The notes under the pieces: model-generated
The model's database searches: none
Told to the model about the DNA's origin: nothing
What the model saw: the letters and a program-made list of their open reading frames with translations, nothing else
Program-made: the position numbers and the translations under genes
NCBI GenBank assembly: GCA_037349105.1
Contig: JAYJMM010000119.1
Coordinates: 6,707,001 to 6,771,000 of the forward strand
Length of the DNA: 64,000 nucleotides
Source of the DNA: Limnomonas spitsbergensis
Taxonomy: Eukaryota > Chlorophyta > Chlorophyceae > Chlamydomonadales
Reading direction: 5' to 3'
In this document: in pieces, positions 55,101 to 63,040 of the stretch
Numbering within the stretch: the stretch's first letter is position 1
How the letters are laid out: each line of letters starts with the position of its first letter

Positions 55101-58100
55101 GTCCTCGCAGGTGCCGCGTTTCTCTACTGGGGGGATGACGGAGCTGCCTCACGCGCACCCTGACACGGCGGCAGCGGCAGCAGTGGCCAGTACGGGTTCG
55201 GGGAGTGGCGCTGGTGTGGCTCCTGTTGGTGCTGGCGGCATTGGTTTATCAGTGTCCACGTCCAACCTGCTGCTGGACAGCATGGGCAGCGTGTCAAGCG
55301 GAACGCAGCTGCCAAACCCGATGGTGGTGTCACGGCGGCCGTCCGTTGGGCTGGACGCTCAGGGGGCAGCGCAGGGAGCGTTCTGCGAGGTGATTTTTCA
55401 TGCATTTATCGGCATTCTATGGAGTTGGTGTCGAGAGGAGAAATAAATCAATTTGTGGGCCATCAATTTGTGCGCCCTAGCAGGGTCGCTGGCTTTTCGC
55501 TCGCTGTCCTAGCTCATTTTCTGTGCCTGTACCGGGCACCTGTCCCATGCATCAAATGTGATGCTCTGCTGGACTGTGGAAACCTCGCACAAAACCCTTA
55601 TAAACTGAACAAAATTCCACAAATCACTCAACAACGAAATTCGCACAACTTCACACAATATCACACAGCTTCACACAATATCACACAACTTCACACAATA
55701 TCACCGGGTATGGATGAAGGTGAGCCTGGCTCTTGCTGATTCATGAGGCAGATGATGAAGAATAAGGCTTGTCGGCAGAACGGGTGCCTTCCTTAATCCA
55801 CGCCTCAAAGCGTATATCTTTCTTAAGGCTTGTCAGTGGAATGACCACTCTGCGCTGTTTCCTCTTGGCAGCGGTAATGATTGTTTGACCACAGTGTTTT
55901 TGATATTGCCCATCTGGCTGCCTCCCTTCCTCCCCTTGCCTGGTGGACCTATTCACCACCTTCCAGTCTTACCTCCAGAGACTGTGACAGCTGTCGTTAT
56001 GTTTGGCCACCATGCTCACACTGTCACCTTACCCTTCTGGCTGCCTCCCTTCCTCCCCTTGCCAGGTAGACCTGTTCACCACCTTCCAGTCCCACCTCCA
56101 GAGACTGTGGCAGCTGTCGTTATGTTTGGCCACCATGCTCACACTGTCACCTTACCCTTCTGGCTGCCTCCCTTCCTCCCCTTGCCAGGTGGATCTATTC
56201 ACCACCTTCCAGTCCCACCTCCAGAGACTGTGGCAGCTGTGGGAGATGGTGCTCCTGGGTCAGCCGCTGCTCATCGTAGGCCTCACGCCCGCTGACAGCG
56301 GTCAGGCCACGGCGGCGGCGCTCTCACTCATCGCGCCGATGGCCTACCAACACGACTTCAGGTGAACTAGGCTTCGGGGAGAGGGGGGGGGTATTGAAAT
56401 TTTGAGTGGGTCAGGCTGGCTGTTGAGGTATGCGTTGAACTCCTGAACTCCAGTTTGGTTCAGGCTTGGATGGGATGGGATGGGATGGGTTGGGTTGGGA
56501 TGGGATGGGATGGGATGGGATGGGATGGGATGGGATGGGATGGGTTGGGTTGGGATGGGATGGGATGGGATGGGATGGGATGGGATGGTTCAGGCTTGGT
56601 TGGGATGGGTTGGGATGGGATGGGATGGGATGGGATGGGATGGGATGGTTCAGGCTTGGATGGGATGGGTTGGGTTGGGCTATTTCGTTCAGGCTAGGCT
56701 GCAGGAGCCGCCGCCTTCATCGCTATTCTCATTGCGCCCCTGGCTGTCCAAGTTTGTCTCACGCGGCTCAGGCTCAGCAAAACCACGGGCCTTCCAAAGA
56801 CCCGAAGGGCATACCAAACTGCATTACGTGGCTTGACTCAGCCGGCTTGAGAAGCTGGCCCTCCCTCATCCTCTCCATCTACCATAGTTGTATCTTAAAC
56901 AACTCCCTTTGGCTCTCTCCTTGGAGGTTCCTAAACCCTTAACCGGTAAACCCCTGTATGGGCGGTATGGAGTTTTCTAACCCCTCAACTTTATGTGTGC
57001 GGTATGGAGTTTCCTAAAACCTGAACCCTAGGAGGGCGGTATGGAGTCCGCCCCGGCAAACCTCCTCCACCGCCCACGAGTCATCTTCTTGAGGCCCTGG
57101 CTGTCTCCACCTTGGTGATGCCTCCAAGCTGATGGATCAGATCCTGCGCTTCGATCTCCATCGACCCTGCCTCCAAACATCGACCTTCGTCATCAGCTTC
57201 TACTTTGTCATAATATTTCTTCACCTGTTTTTCAGGCCCACACTGCCTGAAACTGCCCAAGAAGGCTATCAGAGGGATCATGTTATTCTGTAGCAAGGAA
57301 ATACATTGCCACAGAATAAGCAAGCCTAGGCTCCCAATGGGTCCACTGGCGGCTGCCAGGGCTCCACCCCATCCTTGACCCAGTTGCCTAGTTTAGGGGT
57401 TAGGGTTTAGGAAACTCCATCCTTGACCCAGCTGCCTAGTTTAGGGTTAGACAAATGCATGGTTTAAGCATTTGGATAAAATTTTGCTTCAGGGATAAGA
57501 CTTTGGGACTTATCCAAGCTTCTGATAAAATCTCAATAAGATTCCTATTAGCGAAAAATCTTCTTAAAAGTAGGGGAAGTCTTTGCTTAAAGGCTTCCGC
57601 TCAAAGGTTTAGGAAACTCCATCCTTGACCCAGTTGCCTAGTTTAGGAGTTAGGGTTTAGGTAACTCCAATTTTGGCCAAGCTGTCTAGTTTAGGGGTTG
57701 GGGTTTAGGAAACCCCATCATTGACCCAGTTGCCTAGTTTAGGGGTTAGGGTTTAGGAAACCCCATCCTTGACCCAGCTGCCTAGTCTAGGGATTAGGGT
57801 TTAGGAAACTCCATCCTTGACCCAGCTGCCTAGTTTAGGGTTTAGGGTTTATGAAACTCCATCCTTGACCCAGCTGCCTAGTTTAGGGGTTAGGGTTTAG
57901 GAAACTCCATCCTTGACCCAGCTGCCTAGTCTAGGGGTTACGGTTTAGGTAACTCCATCCTTGACCCAGCTGCCTAGTTTAGGGGTTAGGGTTTAGGAAA
58001 GTCCATCCTTGACCCAGCTGCCTAGTTTAGGGGTTAGGGTTTAGGAAACTCCATCCTTGACCCAGCTGCCTAGTTTAGGGGTTAGGGTTTAGGAAACTCC

Positions 58101-61100
58101 ATCCTTGACCCAGCTTCCTGCGTGGTTTGTTTGCAGACCCTACTACACGATACACGATGTGTCCTTCGGGGCCCTAGCTTCTGGCCAGCTCCCATCAGAT
58201 CCACACAGCCTGCCCTGCGTGGTTGGTGTGACCAACCTGTACTTTCTCAAGGTGCGTGGTTGGAGTCACAGACCTGGACTTCTCTAGGGATGCAAAAAAG
58301 AGGGTGCAAAACAACATGAAGACATCCACATACATTTAGCCCACGCAATGTGTCAGGTGTCATATGGTGCCGCTGGAGATCTGATTTTTGGTGCTTCAGG
58401 GCTTTAAGTTTGGGGCTTAAAATTATTGGTTCAGGGCTTAGCATTGTTTGGTGGTTCAGGGCTTTAGGGTTCATGCATAAAGCTCCAACCTGCTCCTGCA
58501 TCTTCGTGGTTCAGGGCTTTTGAATTATTGCGTCAACCCTGCCTCTATACCCTCGTGTTCTGCGTGCAGGCTCTGTCACATTGGCCCAGTGTCTTGTCGG
58601 TGGGGCGCAAGGAGCAGTCCACATGGACCGGAGCGGCAGTGGGCGCTGCGGCGGCAGCAGCTGCTGCGCTGCTCAACCCTGGGGCGGCTGTTCGGGTGAG
58701 ACATTCCATGCCGCCAGTTGCTAGAATGCACCATGTGAGCCAGCATCCAACTAAAGTCAGGTGGCCGCATCTGGCTAGGATCCACAGGAACCAGGTTTCA
58801 CCTAGGATCCTCAGGATCCAGTTTTCACCTAGGATCCACAGGATCCAAGTGTCACGTAGGATCCACAGGATGCAGGTTTCACACCTAGGATCCACAGGAT
58901 CCAGGTTTCACACCTAGGATCCACAGAATCCAGGTTTCACACCTAGGATCCATAAGATCCAGGTTTCACCTAGAATCCAGATGATTTTTCTGTTCCTTTC
59001 CCTACACAGTCTGCTGGGGGGGGGGGGGGAATCAAAGGTATCGCAATGGTTTCCAGGTGCGCGTCCCCACCACACCGCTGCGCAGATGCCTGTTGCATGC
59101 CCTCCTTCCTTGCCCACCTGCCCCTGCCTCCAGCCACAACTCATGTCTGCCTCCAGCCACCACACCTGCCTCCATTCCTCAACATCCATGTCTCAATCCC
59201 TTACATGTTCCCGCTCCCCACCCCTCTCACCCCCCAGCACACACTGGCCTCCCACCCCTTCCCGTTCCCCCCTCACACTCTTGCCCCCCCTTCCCTCCAC
59301 CCACCCACACACTTACCTACCCCCCTCCCACCCCCACCCACCACACACACTTGGCATCTGCCTCTCCCCTCCCCCGTGCCCCCCGCAGGCGCTGAGGCAG
59401 CGATCCCGAGGTGCCCAGTCCCTCATGGTATCCCACAGCGAGTCCCTGTGGAGCACTTACCGCCCCCTGTCACGCCCCGACTCGATACTGTTGTCGCGCC
59501 TGATTCAGGTGGGTTTCAAGAAAGGACAAAAAATACATTAACCTAAGCTGCTTTGCATTGTTAGCTTACGCTGCATGATACAGGTGAGGGCCAAGGAGGG
59601 ACAAAGAAGACAAGAAATTAGCTTTAGCTGCATGATATCATGTGTCTTAAAACATTGTTTACCGGTCTTGCCAATTTGCAATTTATTTTGACCACACGAA
59701 ATTTGCTGGCTTTCATATTCTGAGTTGTCGGCTCGGTGGACAGTCCACACTTGTGCAAAGGTTCTGCAGGGCCCAATTCCAACATGCATGGTCCCCCTTT
59801 GATTCGTTCCTGCCGCATCCCCCCAGGGTTCCTTTTCTTATGGCTACAAGGCCACCTTCGGCAGGCTGCCCCGCAGCCCCCAAAGGCCCGATTGGGACAA
59901 AACTTGGACCGGCCTATGAGTGGTGGCCAAAGTAGCATGGCTGGTCACTAACAGGGCTTCCTGCCAGAGGCTGGAGTGTAGCTGACATGTAGCTGAGACA
60001 CGAGAAATAAACACTGCATCCCTTCCCGGACTATGTGGGACCCCCGGGGTGATCTGTCAGACACGTTGGGTCTGAAAGGTTTATCAGATTGTTGGGATCT
60101 ACCAAATCTGTTCAATTTTCTGCTCATGCACCTCTCCCTGTAATGCCCCACTTCAATTTACTCAAACCCTAAACCCTAAACTCAGGCCCCACTTCAATTT
60201 GACACATTGAACCTTAAAACCCTAAACCCTTTCATGCCTTACTCCTCCCACTCACACAGCCGCGCAACGGTGAGGTGCGCAGCAAGCTTGCACGGATCGC
60301 GGTGGTGAACAACCAGGCCCTTCGGCGGCACTTCCATGACCTCACCTCAGCCCTGATGGCTCCCTTCTCCAAGTAAGGATGACGGGCCAGTCCTAAAAGG
60401 CTGATGTGCAGCATCCTAGGAGGGGCGGGTGCTGCGATATGATAGCCCCCGCCCTTCGCCAAGTGGAAAGTGCTTTCGTTTTTGCGCGGGGAATAGTTGG
60501 GTCAGAAAATAACGTAAGCTCTGGGGCATGTTCCGGAGTTTATCCTTCTTTTCCCAATGGTGTAGGAGCTTTCGAGATGGGCTGATTGGAAGATGACCTT
60601 AATTTGCAACACCCCTAATGACTAGAATTGCTGGGTCGGAAAATAACGTAAAATCTCTACAACATTCAAAAACTATTTTTTCATATCAGAGGTTTGAAAT
60701 GTAGCGCTTATCTTGCCTGCCTACAGCTCCTAGACACACTTGGTTCCCCCTGTCAATGCACATTACACTCGAACTCAAACCGTATGAAGCCCTACCCTGC
60801 CCACACACCGCCGTTGCAGGTATTTTGATGTGGGCGCCGATGGCTTTCTGCCTCGATGGGATGCCGCCTCGTTCCTGGCCGGGCTATCGTCACACCCTCA
60901 CCCGACTCTCCTGGTCGAAAGGTGGGGCATAGGGGGGGAGAGGAGGGGCAGAGGGGGGGGAGGAGGGAGAAGGGGGAGGAGGAGGGAGAGGGGGGAGGCG
61001 CAGAGGGGGGGAGAGGAGGGGAGAGGAGGGGAGAGGGGGGGGAGAGAAGGGAGAGGGGAAAGAAGGGGGGGGGGAAGGAGAGGGAGGGGGAAGAGAGGAG

Positions 61101-63028
61101 GGGGAGAAGGCAGGAATCGGGGGTATGTAGACCTGTGGCGTAGGGAGGGAGAGAATGCAGGCGGTAATTAGGGTGAAGGCGGTATTTAGGGTTCTGTAGC
61201 CTGTGTTGGCGAGGGTGTGTCCCTTTTTTCACATCATCGTTGCAGCGAACTTGCAACCCTGACTGGCGGGTCCAGAGAGGACATGACATGAGGGAACAAG
61301 AAAGCCCTTGCTGCGTGAAAACTTGGAGAGGGTCATCTCGGGGTCGGGTAGGTGTTGGTTTCCTATTTTTAGTCATGATAATGATGATGGTGGCTGAGAA
61401 GGAGGCAAAGCAAAATCCCATTTAGCAGCAAGGTGAATGCAACATGACAGGTGATGGACATGCATGCAGGCATGTGTTTTTTTGAGAATGTGTGGGTTTG
61501 GAAGCTGTTTTAACAGCTATTCTTTGGAAGCTGTTCTAGCGGCTTTTCTTTAGTCAAACCCTGCTGTCGGCCGCACCCTTGAGACACTTCACATGTCCTG
61601 CCCTGCCCACCTAGATTCAGCAAGCCGGCCGTGTTGATGGACTTCTTTGCCAAGTTCGCTGCCTCGCCCAACTTGCGCGCGTGGGTGGAGCTGAGGCAGC
61701 GCCCCCTGGCCCACCTGCTGGCTCCGGAGCCGCTACCTGGCTGCCCCGCTATGGGACCTGGCGGCGAGCCCCTTGAGGAGGTGGAGCTCATCGGGCTCTT
61801 CTTTGAGGCAGAAATGGAGCTGCAGGTAGACAGGGTGGGGAGGGTTTAGCGAGTTATAACGCAAAGGAGGTTTCCGCTATTTATTATGCAAGGGAGGGTT
61901 AAGCTAATTATAACGCAAACCAGGCTGAAATTAGCGTGAAAGTAGGTGTTTTCTTATTTCTATCCAATTTCTGTAGAGGCTGCTAATTCTTTAGGGAAGG
62001 AAGGTGCTGGCGAATTTGCCCAGCAGTTTGCCCCTCCTCCTGATGTTCCGTGTCCAACCGCACTCCTCCAATCTGCCAGGAAAAGCAAGCCAAGGCGGAT
62101 CGCGTTGAATCCGGAGCCGACGACAGGGCAGAGGTCACGAGGTGGGTTGAGCGATGTTGCGTGACTCGGAAGTGTTCTGCGCCGTGCTCTCCACACCCAC
62201 TGCACAAGTTGTTCACGCCTAGCACCTAGACGTCCACATTGCACACACTGACTCACCGCCTTTGTCTTGCGGACGCACGAAAGTTGTATCTCCACGTTGC
62301 CTGCCTCACTGCTTGTGTTCTTACATCAACCCAAAAGCCTTTTTTGGAAGGGCCAGGCCGAGCAAATCGGAAGGGGGAAATGCGGGGGGGAAGGAGGGAA
62401 GATAAAAAGGAAGGACTCAAAGTAACCCAAACCCCATCCCTATGAAGAGCTGGAACTGAACAAGGAAACAGGCACACTCAAAGGAGCTGAGTTAAGATCA
62501 GAGAGAAGGGAACGCAAACAACCACCAGAGTCAGTGGAAGGATACCATAGCCAAGTCAAGAAGCAAAACCAAACGAATCCCAGAGCCAAAGAGCTTGTGT
62601 CTTCTTACCTTGCAGGCTGAGGTGCAGGCTGAGGTGCTGGCTGTTTATATCCATTTAAAACTTAAATATGTGTTCCTCTACCTGTATCTTGTTACGGCGC
62701 AGGCTGGGGCGCAGCTTGCCCAGCTATGAATATGGATATGAAATATAGATCTGTGTTCCATCGTCTGTGTTTTGGGTGATCCTCCTTATTCTGGGTAATA
62801 GCCTCTGATACAAGAATCTCTTTGTTCCACTGCCTCTACCTTGTTCCACTGCCTGTTCCTTGAAGGCTGAGGCGAAAGCTAGCCTCGCTGTTTTTCGGGA
62901 TGCCGGAGGACCTCCAGTGGACGTGCATGAGCAGCCCGTCGCGCCGCCAGCTGCTGGCCGACATCCAGTCCGACCTGGACACCGAAGAGCGGCAACGGCT
63001 GCAACGGCTCGTGGCACGGCTCAAGTAG
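45985..63028 (+). CDS. DENND6: Gene C: DENND6-type DENN-domain Rab GEF
   Basis: Sixteen exons: 45985-46152, 46807-46853, 47715-47855, 52507-52599, 53184-53253, 54311-54448, 54676-55389, 56189-56361, 58137-58251, 58570-58695, 59389-59508, 60260-60372, 60820-60921, 61615-61825, 62080-62141 and 62866-63028. All GT-AG, all phases match; 851 residues plus TAG. Family marks run in order: WLVGICSVLFDVDVG with AFP|DSMS, CFFFRVKRR, YGFVFCRQRQD, LWEMVLLGQPLLIVG, DFRPYYTIHD, VVGVTNLYFLK, HWPSVLSVG and the C-terminal MPEDLQ. DENND6 proteins carry longin/DENN modules and activate Rab GTPases (human DENND6A acts on Rab14 in endosomal recycling). The protein is longer than the ~600-residue animal form, largely because exon 7 inserts a 238-residue Gly/Ala/Ser-rich stretch. 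Rab specificity here is unknown. Confidence 0.92.
46807..46853 (+). CDS. DENND6: DENND6 exon 2
   Basis: 47 nt, phase 0 to 2. DSMSLELHAKTTIRD. It restores the FPDS motif typical of the family across the junction. Acceptor gctgcag, donor ag|gtgagg. Confidence 0.88.
46966..47050 (+). repeat. Copy of exon 2 end plus donor
   Basis: ctgcatgcaaagaccacca then taaagaataggtgaggg copies the exon 2 end (ctgcatgcaaagacgacca then tcagggacaggtgaggg), about 140 bp downstream. ggtgagggacagg / ggtgaggggtgg / ggtgaggggcc follow as further donor-like repeats. Confidence 0.85.
47051..47714 (+). other. DENND6 intron 2 remainder
   Basis: No exon seen. Imperfect gccagtgccatgctg repeats at 47356-47480 and a (gaaa)n run at 47633-47656. 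Confidence 0.6.
47715..47855 (+). CDS. DENND6: DENND6 exon 3
   Basis: 141 nt, phase 2 to 2. Completes Ser72, then CFFFRVKRRGGVAAGVPV, a Gln-rich run (EQPQQQQESGQ) and CEKYLYG. Acceptor catgcag, donor gg|gtgagg. Confidence 0.88.
47921..48165 (+). repeat. 122-bp direct duplication in intron 3
   Basis: Two diverged copies 122 bp apart: cagggcagacagtaggg / cagggcagacaggaagg, with shared agtagagatg and gccaatgggacctttg. Not obviously derived from an exon. Confidence 0.8.
48378..51634 (+). repeat. 68-bp minisatellite, ~48 copies
   Basis: Unit: tgataattgatttgaaaagc, aaggtttatcaggatgactg, ggtcatcagcatagcagaat, ggagtgct. Variant positions (aggat/aggtt, gggtcat/ggatcgt, gaaaag/gataag/gaaatg, tttatc/gggtc) recur in multi-unit blocks, e.g. 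the series at 49440-49700 repeated at 49710-49970 and again near 50890-51140. Fills most of the 4.65-kb intron 3 of DENND6. No unique spacers, so not CRISPR. Confidence 0.97.
51635..52301 (+). other. DENND6 intron 3, 3' part
   Basis: A 21-bp array cctgaatcccttggccca (about five copies, 51716-51830), then AT-rich unique sequence. No exon seen. Confidence 0.65.
52302..52496 (+). repeat. Three decoy copies of exon 4 acceptor with telomere-like tails
   Basis: Blocks at 52302, 52378 and 52441 repeat the true boundary at 52497-52540 (gcagctttgtcttctgcc, gccaacgtcaggaccct). All three keep an AG before ctttgt. After aggaccct each runs into aaaccctaa-type sequence instead of the exon. Confidence 0.9.
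52507..52599 (+). CDS. DENND6: DENND6 exon 4
   Basis: 93 nt, phase 2 to 2. FVFCRQRQDPSLRRGEEQ then LSVVVISEHPLS. Matches the YGYVxFRQxRD...RGYxQKSxVxIS block of the family. Acceptor acccgcag, donor ag|gtgagt. Confidence 0.9.
52870..53150 (+). repeat. ctcgcctctcccatgctg repeats
   Basis: About ten imperfect 27-35 bp copies of cctcgcctctcccatgctg followed by gtaaacc. Intron 4 of DENND6, ending near the exon 5 acceptor. Confidence 0.85.
53184..53253 (+). CDS. DENND6: DENND6 exon 5
   Basis: 70 nt, phase 2 to 0. Completes Ser150, then VLKPLSQVAGAMFFSHGR and PALEQ. Acceptor cccgctag, donor cag|gtaaga. Confidence 0.87.
53441..53650. repeat. Foldback with ~55-bp arms carrying an exon 5 copy
   Basis: Left arm 53441-53498 (tcacacactcagtgcatta ... 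agctggacgcaaagtatct) and right arm 53592-53650 (agatgctttgcgtccagct ... gtacagagtgtgtgaggcgg) are imperfect inverted repeats. Between them, 53517-53562 (ttcttcagtcacggcaggc then ctgcattggaggagatgg) is a diverged copy of the exon 5 end and donor. Confidence 0.7.
53764..54020 (+). repeat. 14-bp tandem array (catgcaccatcgcc)
   Basis: About 18 copies of a 14-bp unit with small deletions. Dense in atg/cat, which produces several spurious long frames on both strands. Confidence 0.92.
54311..54448 (+). CDS. DENND6: DENND6 exon 6
   Basis: 138 nt, phase 0 to 0. LHQEVCGWPLPVAGQLLQL, PAGLTTLQTRLPSWLTMPH, PSTMLDPE. The WPxPxxG motif matches the family. Acceptor gctcgcag, donor gag|gtgggt. Confidence 0.88.
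54676..55389 (+). CDS. DENND6: DENND6 exon 7: large low-complexity insertion
   Basis: 714 nt, 238 residues (220-457), phase 0 to 0. Gly/Ala/Ser-rich, with hexaglycine (GSGGGGGGVG), poly-Ala and TGSGSGAGV tracts. It replaces what is a short linker between DENN sub-regions in animal proteins. Very GC-rich. It ends GAFCE and continues in phase into VDLFTTF of exon 8. Probably disordered. The boundaries are supported by phase; an internal exitron-like splice cannot be excluded. Confidence 0.82.
55768..55812 (-). repeat. EAWIKEGT motif fragment, copy 3
   Basis: Minus strand: cgctttgaggcgtggatta then aggaaggcacccgttctgc. Reads FEAWIKEGTRSADKPYSSS in a frame that stays open for about 72 codons, with basic KRKQRRVV upstream. 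DENND6 intron 7. Confidence 0.6.
55900..56188 (+). repeat. Two 123-bp upstream copies of exon 8 acceptor and start
   Basis: Copies 123 bp apart, with acctattcaccaccttcc at 55947, 56070 and the real exon at 56193. Copy 1 has lost the AG (tgcctgg) and has a TGA. Copy 2 has an intact acceptor (ttgccag ending at 56065) and stays in frame into exon 8. A 20-bp repeat of cttcacacaatatcaca precedes at 55640-55705. Confidence 0.9.
56189..56361 (+). CDS. DENND6: DENND6 exon 8: core DENN segment
   Basis: 173 nt, phase 0 to 2. VDLFTTFQSHLQRLWQL, WEMVLLGQPLLIVGLTPA, DSGQATAAALSLIAPMAYQ, HDF. The LWExxLLGxPLxVxxxxP and CDFRPYFTIHD motifs are diagnostic for DENND6. Acceptor ttgccag, donor ag|gtgaac. An alternative in-frame acceptor at 56064-56065 would add 41 residues. 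Confidence 0.93.
56466..56690 (+). repeat. (tggga)n pentanucleotide array
   Basis: About 42 copies of tggga/tgggt, broken twice by tggttcaggctt. Intron 8 of DENND6. Confidence 0.95.
56935..57055 (+). repeat. Inverted members of the 48-bp telomere-like family
   Basis: ggtatggagtttcctaaaa occurs three times. This is the reverse complement of the tttaggaaactccat part of the array at 57369-58118, so the two arrays face each other across about 310 bp. Confidence 0.7.
57369..58118 (+). repeat. 48-bp telomere-like array in intron 8
   Basis: Ten to twelve copies of gcctagtttaggggttagg, gtttaggaaactccatcct, tgacccagct with regular 48-bp spacing (e.g. 57973, 58021, 58069). It contains ttagggtttagg. 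Interrupted at 57450-57605 by unique AT-rich sequence. Ends 19 bp before exon 9. Confidence 0.92.
58137..58251 (+). CDS. DENND6: DENND6 exon 9
   Basis: 115 nt, phase 2 to 0. Completes Arg515, then PYYTIHDVSFGALASGQL, PSDPHSLPCVVGVTNLYF and LK. Acceptor tttgcag, donor aag|gtgcgt. Confidence 0.93.
58252..58292 (+). repeat. Copy of exon 9 end immediately after its donor
   Basis: gtgcgtggttggagtcacag then acctggacttctctag copies ctgcgtggttggtgtgacc then aacctgtactttctcaag of exon 9. The donor gtgcgt is itself the duplicated exon sequence ctgcgt with one change. Confidence 0.8.
58385..58520 (+). repeat. ggttcagggcttta repeats
   Basis: Four to five spaced copies of ggttcagggcttta / gcttcagggctttaa in intron 9. 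Confidence 0.75.
58570..58695 (+). CDS. DENND6: DENND6 exon 10
   Basis: 126 nt, phase 0 to 0. ALSHWPSVLSVGRKEQSTW, TGAAVGAAAAAAAALLNP, GAAVR. The HWPxVLxxG motif is conserved, followed by an eight-alanine run. Acceptor cgtgcag, donor cgg|gtgaga. Confidence 0.9.
58775..58980 (+). repeat. ~28-bp tandem array (aggatccacaggatccag)
   Basis: Seven copies of aggatccacaggatccagg followed by tttcacacct. Intron 10; a C/T-rich tract follows at 59210-59388, up to the exon 11 acceptor. Confidence 0.9.
59389..59508 (+). CDS. DENND6: DENND6 exon 11
   Basis: 120 nt, phase 0 to 0. ALRQRSRGAQSLMVSHSES, LWSTYRPLSRPDSILLSRL, IQ. Corresponds to the YxxYKPYLxRDxxIIxQLQ block. Acceptor ccccgcag, donor cag|gtgggt. 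Confidence 0.88.
59828..60013 (-). mobile_element. MITE-like element, copy 9 (inverted, possible TSD)
   Basis: Minus strand: gtgtttatttctcgtgtctc, agctacatgtcagctacact, ... gtagccataagaaaaggaac. The flanks gcatcccc (left) and gcatccct (right) could be a 7-8 bp target-site duplication. Lies in intron 11 of DENND6. Confidence 0.75.
60160..60235 (+). repeat. Telomere-like motifs
   Basis: aaaccctaaaccctaaac and aaaaccctaaacccttt lie within two copies of ccccacttcaattt, about 25 bp before exon 12. Confidence 0.8.
60260..60372 (+). CDS. DENND6: DENND6 exon 12
   Basis: 113 nt, phase 0 to 2. PRNGEVRSKLARIAVVNNQ, ALRRHFHDLTSALMAPFS. The LRRHxxxLTxxxxxPxxxY block is conserved. Acceptor cacacag, donor aa|gtaagg. 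Confidence 0.9.
60820..60921 (+). CDS. DENND6: DENND6 exon 13
   Basis: 102 nt, phase 2 to 2. YFDVGADGFLPRWDAASFL, AGLSSHPHPTLLVE. Acceptor gttgcag, donor ag|gtgggg. Confidence 0.88.
60922..61125 (+). repeat. Purine (G/A) tract starting at exon 13 donor
   Basis: About 200 bp of aggggggga/gaggagggg on the coding strand, beginning at the donor gtgggg. Strong strand asymmetry; many G4-capable runs in the transcript. Confidence 0.9.
61126..61614 (+). other. DENND6 intron 13 remainder
   Basis: Unique sequence, no exon seen. aattagggtgaaggcggtatttagggt near 61165 is mildly telomere-like, and ggaagctgtttt is repeated at 61500-61540. Confidence 0.55.
61615..61825 (+). CDS. DENND6: DENND6 exon 14
   Basis: 211 nt, phase 2 to 0. 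FSKPAVLMDFFAKFAASPN, LRAWVELRQRPLAHLLAP, EPLEEVELIGLFFEAEMELQ. Matches the F.KSPNFxxWF...R region. Acceptor cacctag, donor cag|gtagac. Confidence 0.9.
62080..62141 (+). CDS. DENND6: DENND6 exon 15
   Basis: 62 nt, phase 0 to 2. EKQAKADRVESGADDRAEVT. Needed to connect phase 0 of exon 14 to phase 2 of exon 16. Acceptor tctgccag, donor ag|gtgggt. Confidence 0.82.
62612..62720 (+). repeat. Decoy copies of exon 16 acceptor
   Basis: ccttgcaggctgaggtgcag, gctgaggtgctggctg (62612-62642) and gcgcaggctggggcgcagc (62697-62715) resemble ccttgaaggctgaggcgaa, agctagcctcgctg at the true boundary. The decoys have better acceptors (tgcag) than the real tgaag. Confidence 0.7.
62866..63028 (+). CDS. DENND6: DENND6 exon 16 (terminal)
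   Basis: 163 nt including TAG, phase 2 in. Completes Arg798, then LRRKLASLFFGMPEDLQW, TCMSSPSRRQLLADIQSD, LDTEERQRLQRLVARLK. The MPEDLQ motif corresponds to LPEDLQ near the C-terminus of animal DENND6. Acceptor ccttgaag. Confidence 0.87.
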
Positions 63029-63040
63029 AAGCAGCTGTCT

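Noticed and set aside
56455..56942. GMGWDGMGW repeat frames
   Set aside because: Pentanucleotide (tggga)n array within DENND6 intron 8.
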